DNA from: Mogibacterium sp.
GTDB taxonomy: Bacteria; Bacillota; Clostridia; Peptostreptococcales; Anaerovoracaceae
Assembly: GCA_017515425.1 (NCBI GenBank)
Contig: JAFWFU010000013.1
Span: forward strand, 1 to 33,761
Direction of reading: 5' to 3'
DNA: 33,761 nucleotides
Under the pieces are notes generated by a model that was given only the letters and a program-made list of their open reading frames with translations, was not told the DNA's origin and did no database searches. The stretch's first letter is position 1; every line of letters starts with the position of its first letter. A program made the translations under genes and the position numbers. Shown here piece after piece: positions 24,307-30,834 of the stretch.

Positions 24307-24351
24307 CGTGGGCCAGACGTTCCCTCTGGACTCCCTTAGGCAACACACGCA

Positions 24352-25395
24352 TTAAAATGGTGACTCCGCAAAGGGGGTATCACCTTGTATTGTTGCGTGG
24401 TTGCCCTGGCCGTCGCTAAGTCTCCATACCGAGAGCGCACCGTCACGTACGCACTCTATCGGTAGCTTAGCTTTGGCCAGTTCGCAAGTGCGCTTGCTGA
24501 TGCCAAGCTCGTCCATTCTCTTCATGATCTCCTTCTGGTGCACAGGACCACCGGAGAGCATGGCAAGAAGCTCGCGACTTGCGACAGATTGTTTCGTCTC
24601 ACGAGGCTTGGCTGCCCCGACAGCCTTCACAATCTGATCAGCGGTAAGGTCGACCGTATCTATGAAGTCGACGACACCTCCGCTGAGTGAAAAGAGGATG
24701 GAGTCCCCAAGCGGTGACAGGTTAGACTTGCTGTGTGCCATGACCCTGTGGTCAGAGTTGTCATCATCAGGCGGCCTGCCTATGAGCAAGCTGCTCCTCG
24801 CTGCTGCAATGAAGTCTCCGGAACCACTAGCTCTGTTCTTTGCACTCATGCCTTCAGCCTTGTTGATGTGACCGACGACTATGATGGCGCAGCCCGTGTC
24901 TCTTGCAGCCTCGATCAGATACTCAAGTCTCGGTCTAACTTCGTTGCCGAGGTTCATCGATACATCTCCTCCGAGATATGAGACGAGTGGATCAAGTATG
25001 CAGACCTTCGCATGCGACTGAATGATTGCCTCTCTGATTCTTTTATCCGAAAAAGTGAGACGCTGCTTTTTCTCATTAATAAAAATGAGACGATTCCGAA
25101 CTCCATTCGCTTTTATAAAGCGTGGCACTACGGTATCGTCTGCATCATCTTCTGCATTGATATAGATCACGTTCATCGGACCGCTTGACGCTTCCGTAAA
25201 CGGAAGCGTGTCTCCTCTGGTGAGGATGGCGGCAAGGTTGAGTGCAAAGGTGCTCTTGCCGTCACCCGAGTCTCCCATCAGCATCGTTAGTTTGCCGAAC
25301 GGGATATACGGGTACCAGAGCCAGTTAATCTCTTTCGGCTCCACATGCGCTGCTGTGTACATTTCAAGCGGCGCTTCTCTTAAATTGTTTTCCAT
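24352..25395 (-). CDS. RepA-like hexameric helicase / RecA-fold ATPase
   Basis: 347 residues from the ATG at 25395 (AGAGG nine bases upstream; the ATG at 25401 is too close to it). It has a RecA-like core: WLWYPYIPFGKLTMLMGDSGDGKST (Walker A 41-49), INAEDD (79-84, catalytic Glu area), VCILDP (131-136, Walker B) and VVGHINK (173-179). The C-terminal part (about 265-335) looks like a winged helix (KRMDELGISKRTCELAKAKL). The family resembles RSF1010 RepA and phage/element helicases that unwind DNA at replication or transfer origins. The stop lies next to the oriT region. The last codons overlap one arm of the 15-bp inverted repeat. Confidence 0.88.
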   Translation of the reverse strand: MENNLREAPLEMYTAAHVEPKEINWLWYPYIPFGKLTMLMGDSGDGKSTFALNLAAILTRGDTLPFTEASSGPMNVIYINAEDDADDTVVPRFIKANGVRNRLIFINEKKQRLTFSDKRIREAIIQSHAKVCILDPLVSYLGGDVSMNLGNEVRPRLEYLIEAARDTGCAIIVVGHINKAEGMSAKNRASGSGDFIAAARSSLLIGRPPDDDNSDHRVMAHSKSNLSPLGDSILFSLSGGVVDFIDTVDLTADQIVKAVGAAKPRETKQSVASRELLAMLSGGPVHQKEIMKRMDELGISKRTCELAKAKLPIECVRDGALSVWRLSDGQGNHATIQGDTPFAESPF

Positions 25396-25400
25396 AAACA

Positions 25401-25574
25401 TTAACCTCTCTTTCTTCTTTTAGAACTGTACTCGGGACATAACAGGATAGTTGCACGAAAACTCTGCTTGCAGTCACGCTCGCATTTTCTGCACTGCTCT
25501 GCATAAGTTATCCGGCCTTTATCGTTTAGAAAGAATGCCCATTCTTGTTTATCTTTCTTCGACATCCTAGGCAT
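25401..25574 (-). CDS. Small Cys-rich basic element protein
   Basis: 57 residues from the ATG at 25574, which has GGAGG ten bases upstream; the longer open frame reaching 25754 has no ribosome site and reads through the control region. Sequence: an N-terminal basic helix, then CRKCERDCKQSF...LLCPEY, four cysteines that could bind zinc, and a basic tail SSKRRKRG. The end abuts the helicase start, so they are co-transcribed. I recognise no family; a DNA-binding or copy-control role is possible. Confidence 0.65.
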   Translation of the reverse strand: MPRMSKKDKQEWAFFLNDKGRITYAEQCRKCERDCKQSFRATILLCPEYSSKRRKRG

Positions 25575-25635
25575 ATTCACATCACCTCCAATCTTCATTT
25601 GATGTCTTAGCTTTGAAATAACGTGCAATATAAAT

Positions 25636-25690
25636 AGCGTCCGATGCCCTCGAAATAATGTATGATCTCGGGGCGAAAACGGACGCTTTT
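25636..25690. other. Long imperfect hairpin in the divergent control region
   Basis: AGCGTCCG (25636-25643) and CGGACGCT (25680-25687) are perfectly complementary, with an inner GCCC/GGGC (25646-25649, 25671-25674), and TTTTCTT follows on the plus strand. It could be the end of a small plus-strand RNA, or an operator overlapping the minus-strand promoter. The rest of 25575-25763 shows nothing else I can name. Confidence 0.4.
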
Positions 25691-25763
25691 CTTCGCTGCA
25701 ACGCATTCTTTTATGTGCAGTCGATAGCTGATACCTTACTGCCTTTAAAAGCAAAAATTATTA

Positions 25764-25792
25764 TTGAAATAGTTCGGGTCGGAGGTTATAAT
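25764..25792 (+). promoter_or_regulatory. Near-consensus promoter of the cargo operon
   Basis: TTGAAA (25764-25769), 17 bases, perfect TATAAT (25787-25792). Transcription should start near 25799, giving a leader of about 90 nt before the ATG at 25891. Confidence 0.8.
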
Positions 25793-25808
25793 TCTTGCAT
25801 ACAAGAAC

Positions 25809-25820
25809 ATGCGTTCGCAT
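25809..25820. promoter_or_regulatory. Palindromic operator candidate ATGCG-tt-CGCAT
   Basis: It lies about 10 bases after the expected transcription start of the cargo operon, with half-sites repeated around it (GCATAC at 25798-25803, GCATACGCAT at 25817-25826). A repressor bound here would block the strong promoter. Confidence 0.5.
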
Positions 25821-25890
25821 ACGCATATATCATCTCCCTCTACTAATAGGAGAAATCTGAGCACAAAAACGGAACTACTTTTCAGAAAAA

Positions 25891-26916
25891 ATGAAAAAAG
25901 ATTTTTCGCGCGATAATTGGCGCAATGAATACCTATATTTAATAGACGAAGAATTCGATGATGAGGATTATCTTCCGGAAGATGACTCGGATTATTCTGA
26001 TTTGGATTACATAGATTCAGATCTACTACTAGCCGAAGAAGAAGGAAGCAGTGAAGAAGGATATTGGTACAGCAATTCTCTTTCTGAACTGGATGCTATC
26101 CAAAGAGGTACACTCGTCATTGATGATGAGGATATAGAATCTCTGATTACAGGCTATGAAACAGACGAAGCACTGCTATCCTTGAGATACGGTTTTAAGG
26201 GCTATGCAGAATATGAAGCTGATGAGGATTATGAGGAAGAGTTATCTGCAGAACTTAGTGAAGACGATGATCCGGCAATTGGCTTCTTAAGACTCCGTGA
26301 CATAGAGATTCCTGATGATGCTTCTGAAGTAAAGAAATTGAAAAGAGACATCCGCATGGAAGCTCTTCGGCGACTGGAGGAATCTGCAAGAACACTCAGC
26401 GACTTCAAGAACTTGGTTAAGTGGTACGACGAGCTTGATGCCAACAAATTTAGAAGATGGCGCTACCATGAGATATACAGGAGCGGAGAAGATATGCCGC
26501 TTGAATCAGGAGAAGCAGAAGACGGTGCGATCTTTCCGACCTATATGAGCGATGTAATATCCAGGCAGTTAAGAAAAGGCGACTTTCTCGATTTCATATA
26601 CTGCAAGCCTGACACAATACATGAGCTTGTGACAACGGGCTATATAATTCGCTCTCTCAAGGCATTAAAGGGAAAAGATAAAGAACTGTTCTTCTTTAAA
26701 GTTTTGGAGTCGCTATCCTCGGTAGATGTAGCAGCAATGCGAGAGGTGTCAGACAGGTATATACGAAGAATATGGCGAAAGTTGATGGATGATATTCGCC
26801 GGGATAGTATGGAGGCCATCATTACTCTAAATGAATCCGAGCGTTCTTTGACCGGCCAAGAGCGCAAGTTCTTGACAACACATCACGACGAGTATGTGCT
26901 TCGGATGGAGGCATAG
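25891..26916 (+). CDS. Very acidic protein with C-terminal sigma region-4-like HTH
   Basis: 341 residues. About 46 of the first 130 are Asp or Glu, with many Tyr and few basic residues, a composition like DNA-mimic domains. The second half is different: RDIRMEALRRLEESARTLSDFKNLVKWYDEL (helical), then a segment TYMSDVISRQLRKGDFLDFIYCKPDTIHELV and KDKELFFFKVLESLSSVDVAAMREVSDRYIRRIWRKLMDDIRR, which reads like a sigma-70 region-4 helix-turn-helix. The ATG has no ribosome site within range: AGGAG at 25849-25853 is too far upstream. It is first in an operon with RhuM and a DUF6076-like protein. Possible roles are element control or a regulator of the two genes behind it. The gene is real by length and coding pattern; its function is unknown. 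Confidence 0.8.
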   Translation: MKKDFSRDNWRNEYLYLIDEEFDDEDYLPEDDSDYSDLDYIDSDLLLAEEEGSSEEGYWYSNSLSELDAIQRGTLVIDDEDIESLITGYETDEALLSLRYGFKGYAEYEADEDYEEELSAELSEDDDPAIGFLRLRDIEIPDDASEVKKLKRDIRMEALRRLEESARTLSDFKNLVKWYDELDANKFRRWRYHEIYRSGEDMPLESGEAEDGAIFPTYMSDVISRQLRKGDFLDFIYCKPDTIHELVTTGYIIRSLKALKGKDKELFFFKVLESLSSVDVAAMREVSDRYIRRIWRKLMDDIRRDSMEAIITLNESERSLTGQERKFLTTHHDEYVLRMEA

Positions 26917-26972
26917 ATTTATAGATGAGCAGAAGGACTTATGATAATATAACTGTTGGGAAAGGAGCGCCT

Positions 26973-27983
26973 ATGAAGGATAATCAAAAGCATGAGATAG
27001 TTTTATATCAGGTCGATGACGCAAATGTTTGTGTAAGCGTCATATTTAAGGATGAGACTTTTTGGCTGACAACAAAGTCTATGTCAGAGTTATTTGGTAT
27101 TAACACTCAAGGCATTACAAAACACCTTCAAAACATATATGAAGAAGAGGAACTGGTAAAAGAGGCAACTTGTTCCAAAATGGAACAAGTTCAAATCGAA
27201 GGCGATAGAAGCGTTTCGAGGATAGTCGACTATTATAATCTTGATGCTATCATTGCCGTTGGATATCGCGTCAATTCCAAAAAAGCTACAAGATTCCGTC
27301 AATGGGCAACTAAGACCTTAAAGGAATATATAACGAAAGGCTTTGTGCTTAACGATGAACTTCTAAAAAACGGAAAACCTTTCGGACGCGATTATTTTGA
27401 TGAACTCCTTGAACGCATACGTGAGATAAGAGCCAGTGAGCGCAGAGCTTATCAGAAGATTGCTGATGTGTTTGAGCAGTGTAGCTATGACTATGATAAG
27501 AACAGTGAAACCACAAAAGCCTTCTACGCTTTTGTGCAGAATAAGCTTCACTATGCAGTCACCGGACAAACAGCTGCAGAGATAATATATGATCGTGCTG
27601 ATGCCGAGAAGCCTACTATGGGTTTAACCACATGGAAAGGTGCTCCGGATGGCAAGATCCTAAAGCGTGACGTTACAATTGCGAAGAACTATCTGAATGA
27701 AAAAGAATTATCTAGACTAAACAGGCTTGTAACTATGTTTATAGATTACGCAGAGTTAATGGCAGAGGATGAGGTTCTTATGAGCATGCAGGACTGGCTA
27801 GATCAGACCAATCAGTTTCTGACGAACAACCGGAGGAAGGTGCTTGAGGATAGAGGAAAAGTATCTCACGAGGCAGCTACTCTAAAAGCAGAGAAGGAAT
27901 ACGAGACATTCCGTGTTCGCCAGGATCAAGAATATATATCAGAATTCGACAGACAAACAGAAAAGTATCTTAAGGGAGAATAA
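26973..27983 (+). CDS. rhuM: RhuM-family protein
   Basis: 336 residues from the ATG at 26973, five bases after AAAGGAG; an in-frame ATG at 26925 lacks a site. The N-terminus has the family pattern ETFWLTTKSMSELFGINTQGITKHLQNIY, a winged-helix-like domain, followed by YYNLDAIIAVGYRVNSKKATRFRQWATKTLKEYI and a helical C-terminus. RhuM was named from a Salmonella pathogenicity island, and relatives are common on mobile elements, often near restriction or other defence genes; no biochemical activity is established. It shares the operon with the acidic HTH protein, and its stop overlaps the next start by one base (TAATG). Confidence 0.88.
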   Translation: MKDNQKHEIVLYQVDDANVCVSVIFKDETFWLTTKSMSELFGINTQGITKHLQNIYEEEELVKEATCSKMEQVQIEGDRSVSRIVDYYNLDAIIAVGYRVNSKKATRFRQWATKTLKEYITKGFVLNDELLKNGKPFGRDYFDELLERIREIRASERRAYQKIADVFEQCSYDYDKNSETTKAFYAFVQNKLHYAVTGQTAAEIIYDRADAEKPTMGLTTWKGAPDGKILKRDVTIAKNYLNEKELSRLNRLVTMFIDYAELMAEDEVLMSMQDWLDQTNQFLTNNRRKVLEDRGKVSHEAATLKAEKEYETFRVRQDQEYISEFDRQTEKYLKGE

Positions 27984-28855
27984 TGAAGCAATTATTCGAG
28001 CATTCAAAATCATTCTGGGTAAGATATAGCGATTATGCCATTGTTGAGGATAGTAATGGCATAAAGTATCTTAAGGCGACGAAAGATGCCAAACCGGATA
28101 TATATGATCCTACAGATTCGTTGGAAGAAATCGTTGTAAAGGCACTTAATGTAGGTCGAGTTTGCATGGGGATCGATAGGCCGGAGGAAGAAAAAAACGA
28201 AGCCGTTTATCAATTCGTGAAAGAATACGGACTTCTAGGTCTTATGACCGCTCTTCCTACCACGCCGAGGTTTCTATCATGTGATAATGTCTTTCTCCCG
28301 ATAAATCACTTTATAAAACGCGAATCAATGGAAGTGTTTGAATATCTTCTGTACTTCTATCCATTTGAAAGACCCAGCATTAGAAAAAACGGCGTAGAAT
28401 ATAGTGTTGAAATTGAGGGAGACAATGATATGGTAGCTCTTGCAATGATGTCAGATGGAAGACCGGACGAAGTGCATCTGTCTTTTCAACGTGAGTACTC
28501 GGAAAGGCTTGATTGGCTCAGACAACAGTTTGTGGACTGGGCTTTTACCATGACAACAATATTCTTGTTTTATCATGACTATGACAGCATTTCTGATAAA
28601 GGAAAGGAATTCTATAGACCAAGCATGGCGGCATATGACGGAATAATGCCGACATATCATATAGAGCTGATGGATGACAGACCGATGCTTGTTTGGAACT
28701 TGAATTCACTTCTTCAAGGTATTCAGCTAATGGTATGCAAGATGCTGACCGATGATAGTAATCCTGTAAAAATGTGCCCGGGTTGTGGAAAAGCATTTAT
28801 AGCGAAAACACCAACGGAACTATTCTGTAGTCCGTCTTGTAAGACTTCCGAGTAA
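27983..28855 (+). CDS. DUF6076-like protein with C-terminal zinc ribbon
   Basis: 290 residues. The body is helical and hydrophobic-rich without clear membrane spans (DWLRQQFVDWAFTMTTIFLFYHDYD). The C-terminal ~27 residues CPGCGKAFIAKTPTELFCSPSCK form a CxxC...CxxxC ribbon like that closing DUF6076 and ABATE-type proteins. Some ABATE-type ribbons act in nucleic-acid binding. Translation is coupled to rhuM through a TAATG overlap, so the two probably work together. Assignment to DUF6076 is from memory of the pattern, not a search. Confidence 0.7.
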   Translation: MKQLFEHSKSFWVRYSDYAIVEDSNGIKYLKATKDAKPDIYDPTDSLEEIVVKALNVGRVCMGIDRPEEEKNEAVYQFVKEYGLLGLMTALPTTPRFLSCDNVFLPINHFIKRESMEVFEYLLYFYPFERPSIRKNGVEYSVEIEGDNDMVALAMMSDGRPDEVHLSFQREYSERLDWLRQQFVDWAFTMTTIFLFYHDYDSISDKGKEFYRPSMAAYDGIMPTYHIELMDDRPMLVWNLNSLLQGIQLMVCKMLTDDSNPVKMCPGCGKAFIAKTPTELFCSPSCKTSE

Positions 28856-28871
28856 TAACAAGAGAAATATA

Positions 28872-28926
28872 TTGACATTATCGATATACGATATTATACC
28901 CATGGTACAAATATCGCGTATCGATA
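28872..28926 (+). promoter_or_regulatory. PadR promoter with two inverted operators
   Basis: TTGACA (28872-28877), 17 bases, TATACC (28895-28900). Operator A TATCGATATACGATATT (28879-28895) fills the spacer. Operator B (28910-28926), read on the minus strand, is TATCGATACGCGATATT, 15 of 17 identical. B lies just after the -10. The layout indicates autorepression by the PadR protein encoded next. Confidence 0.75.
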
Positions 28927-28974
28927 TTTATTTGTGCAAATAGAAAAGGGACAGAGAAGAAAGAAGGGATATCA

Positions 28975-29283
28975 ATGGCCAAGAAATCTCTATATCCATT
29001 AACAGAGCCGATGTTTTATGTCCTCATGTGTTTCCACAGAGGAGATATGTGCGGTACTGAAATAGCGGAATATGTCAGAGGGCTTACTAACGGAAGAGTT
29101 AGCCTTGGACCCGGCACACTATATACCATTCTCAGCACATATCAGTCTGAGAAGGTAATTGAGAAAGTGTCATCCGAGGGGCGCAGAATCACATATAGCA
29201 TCACAGAGAAAGGTGAAAAACTATATGCCGATGAGGTAGCAAGACTCAGAAGTTGCCTGGTAGATGCGGAGGAGAATCAGTAA
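28975..29283 (+). CDS. PadR-family transcriptional regulator
   Basis: 102 residues with a PadR winged helix: LTEPMFYVLMCFHRGDMCGTEIAEYV, then the wing region LGPGTLYTILSTYQSEKVIEKVSSEGRRITYSITEKGEKLY. It is a short PadR (subfamily with only a small C-terminal helix). It probably represses its own operon through the paired operators at 28879-28926. GAAGGG precedes the ATG. The stop TAA shares a base with the next ATG. PadR with a DUF2812 membrane protein is a common two-gene unit in Bacillota; the signal is usually unknown. Confidence 0.93.
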   Translation: MAKKSLYPLTEPMFYVLMCFHRGDMCGTEIAEYVRGLTNGRVSLGPGTLYTILSTYQSEKVIEKVSSEGRRITYSITEKGEKLYADEVARLRSCLVDAEENQ

Positions 29284-30131
29284 TGGCAAGGAATACAGTC
29301 AGAAAAAGAGTAGAGATAAATGATATAAGGGATCCATACTTTTGCGTGTGGCTTCAGGAGATGGCTGAGAAAGGATTTCTCTACAAGCATAGAGATCTAT
29401 TTACCTGTGTATTTGAAAAGGCCTCACCTCAGAAGAGACGATATAGAGTGATAGAGAGAAAATGGCGCAAAATGAGCGAAGAGGAGAAGGCGCTGTATCA
29501 TGATGCCGGGTGGGCTGCGGTTGCTTCCTACAACGGAGTCACTGTTTTTACAACTACGGATCCGGATGCACCGGAGCTGTTTAGCGATGAGGACAGTCAC
29601 ATGAGATTGGTCAAGCGCCATAAAATTTCGTCTGCATTAACGATCGTGTTCGGATTTCTATTTATCCTGTACTGGATCAAAACAAACACTTCCGGCATAT
29701 ATAACAAAGAGATGGTTTATGAGCATGGAAGACTCTCCGCACTGGAATATGCATTATCGCCGCAGGCATTTATCGTTCCAATGATTATCTGGAGCTTAAT
29801 CATTCTTATTATTTGGGTAAGCTTGGTAACATATGAATTCAGATTTCTAAAGCTTTACAGCGGAAAGGAAGAGTTTGACTATGGTATACCTTATGACGAT
29901 AGAAGATATATAAAAACAAAAAACAGAACGAAACGACTAGAGTGCCTGGTTCTTGTAGCGATACTGGCATATCCGCTGTCGTTCTTCCTATTCGCACAGA
30001 CATTGAATGATGGAAGCAAGGCTCTGGCATACGATAAGAATCATCCTGTTCTATACCGGGAAATCGATCCATCCGCGTGGGAAGAAGTTGTGCCCTTAAT
30101 TGAATCAGGTGGCAAACAAGGTACAAGATAA
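29283..30131 (+). CDS. DUF2812 membrane protein, 5' part of a gene split by TAA
   Basis: 282 residues from the ATG at 29283 (GGAGGAG upstream, TAATG overlap with padR). The N-terminal ~115 residues carry the DUF2812 pattern (VIERKWRKMSEEEKALYHDAGW). Three membrane segments follow (about 116-134, 163-186, 222-240). An in-frame TAA at 30129-30131 ends it, but the frame stays open for 36 bases and runs straight into the 135-codon frame at 30168. Together they would make about 430 residues. I read this as one gene with a nonsense mutation, or two chains made from a formerly single gene. Confidence 0.8.
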   Translation: MARNTVRKRVEINDIRDPYFCVWLQEMAEKGFLYKHRDLFTCVFEKASPQKRRYRVIERKWRKMSEEEKALYHDAGWAAVASYNGVTVFTTTDPDAPELFSDEDSHMRLVKRHKISSALTIVFGFLFILYWIKTNTSGIYNKEMVYEHGRLSALEYALSPQAFIVPMIIWSLIILIIWVSLVTYEFRFLKLYSGKEEFDYGIPYDDRRYIKTKNRTKRLECLVLVAILAYPLSFFLFAQTLNDGSKALAYDKNHPVLYREIDPSAWEEVVPLIESGGKQGTR

Positions 30132-30167
30132 GTTGACTATTCAGCCGGAAAAAGAAGAGGAGGCTTA

Positions 30168-30575
30168 GTGCTAAAAGAGATATCTGAGGAGTGGCTCTGC
30201 GTGAGCGAACGTAGCGAAGATAAACCGGATGACTTCGATGTGATCCTTGACTATGATTCCGAATACATTAAAGTTCGCAAAGAAGATAATGCCGCTGAGT
30301 ACCTCGGAGAGAGAGCCGCAATCCATTTATATGAAAACGTAGGTGGTGATGACACATGGGCAAAAGCTCTTGACGATGTTCGTATTGATTGTGACGGTGT
30401 AGACTACGCAGGATATTACACTTACAAGGAAACCGGTTACCCGCAGCAGGACGGAAGGACTAATCAAATCTTGTATCTCAGAAAAGGCGCAGCGCTTCAG
30501 ATAATCCGTTACTATGGGACGGCGAATCTCAAAGATAAAATGGATCTCTTTGTGAAAGAATTTGAAGAAGATTAA
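30168..30575 (+). CDS. Probable C-terminal part of the DUF2812 protein, possible separate chain
   Basis: 135 residues from a GTG with AGGAGG upstream. It is in the same reading frame as the DUF2812 gene, separated by one TAA and 36 open bases. The acidic soluble domain (EEWLCVSERSEDKPDDFDVILDYDSEYIKV ... LYLRKGAALQIIRYYGTANLKDKMDLFVKEF) looks like the extracytoplasmic tail of such proteins. The apparent ribosome site may simply come from codons for Lys-Arg-Arg-Gly-Gly. It is either a pseudogene remnant or a re-initiated chain lacking its own signal peptide. Confidence 0.6.
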   Translation: MLKEISEEWLCVSERSEDKPDDFDVILDYDSEYIKVRKEDNAAEYLGERAAIHLYENVGGDDTWAKALDDVRIDCDGVDYAGYYTYKETGYPQQDGRTNQILYLRKGAALQIIRYYGTANLKDKMDLFVKEFEED

Positions 30576-30618
30576 GAGATATATTGGATATCAGTTCTCG
30601 ACTCAACGATTCTGAATT

Positions 30619-30640
30619 TGGATACACTTATGGATACACT
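30619..30640 (+). repeat. Right-end direct repeats, candidate integrase arm sites
   Basis: TGGATACACT at 30619-30628 and 30631-30640, same motif and direction as at 21421-21450. They lie 45-65 bases behind the last element gene and 13 bases before the candidate core TCTCTCC. Confidence 0.65.
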
Positions 30641-30713
30641 GGATGAGGGACGTCTCTCCTTTCCTTGAAATTTCAGCGTTTTCGGAAATGCTTATTTATT
30701 CGACTCCCACTAT

Positions 30714-30790
30714 AAGGTTCTCTTCGGATCATACGGCGTTGCCGATAGGAAGAGAACCTTGACCTTCGTCGGCTACGCTCCTTCGGTATC
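30714..30790. repeat. Dispersed hairpin repeat, copy 2
   Basis: A perfect 12-bp stem AAGGTTCTCTTC (30714-30725) / GAAGAGAACCTT (30749-30760) encloses the core GATCATACGGCGTTGCCGA (30727-30745). The flank TTGACCTTCG..GGCT..GCTCCTTCGGTATC follows. Compared with copy 1 at 16-137, the core is 18/19 identical, while the stem is different but still complementary. Confidence 0.7.
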
Positions 30791-30802
30791 AGCTCCACGA
30801 GT

Positions 30803-30834
30803 AATGGCTTCCGGTTATTTTGCCGGAAGCCATT
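30803..30834. terminator. Hairpin at the end of the TetR gene
   Basis: AATGGCTTCCGG (30803-30814) and CCGGAAGCCATT (30823-30834) form a perfect 12-bp stem with an 8-nt loop that contains the TetR stop codon. There is no long T run on either side, so termination is likely but not typical. Confidence 0.55.

Larger units (their letters stand above)
24016..24351. other. Intergenic origin-like region upstream of the relaxase
   Basis: About 335 bp without a convincing gene but rich in inverted repeats and in the motif ACGCAACA (24048-24055, 24168-24175, 24216-24223, and inverted at 24391-24398). It holds the candidate oriT (24277-24306) and the hairpin 24159-24189. It probably carries the transfer origin and the relaxase promoter, perhaps also a replication origin for the excised form. 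Confidence 0.6.
24043..24403. repeat. 15-bp perfect inverted repeat flanking the oriT region
   Basis: CAACCACGCAACAAT (24043-24057) and its exact reverse complement ATTGTTGCGTGGTTG (24389-24403). A 13/15 direct copy lies inside (24163-24177). The right arm overlaps the last codons of the helicase gene (encoding GNHATI). Confidence 0.75.
21302..30659. mobile_element. Integrated mobilizable element at tRNA-Ser (boundaries approximate)
   Basis: The segment begins at the tRNA-Ser 3' end and holds a tyrosine integrase, a MobV relaxase with a candidate oriT, a RepA-like helicase, small element genes and cargo (acidic HTH protein, RhuM, DUF6076-like, PadR, DUF2812). There is no type IV secretion gene, so it can be mobilised but not self-transferred. 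The motif TGGATACAC occurs twice near each end in the same direction. A 7-bp candidate core TCTCTCC is in the tRNA acceptor stem (21302-21308) and at 30653-30659, directly outside the right arm repeats. The core is short and could be chance, so the right border may differ by some tens of bases. Confidence 0.75.

Noticed and set aside
24043-24403. Inverted repeat read as ends of a small insertion element
   Set aside because: One arm lies inside the helicase coding sequence, there is no transposase, no flanking target duplication was seen, and related motif copies lie inside.
25575-25754. Longer minus-strand frame ahead of the 57-residue Cys protein
   Set aside because: It covers the hairpin and control region and has no ribosome site; GGAGG fits the ATG at 25574.
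25809-25916. 35-codon plus-strand frame starting in the operator palindrome (possible leader peptide)
   Set aside because: There is no ribosome site, it starts about 10 bases after the expected transcript start, and its composition is unremarkable.
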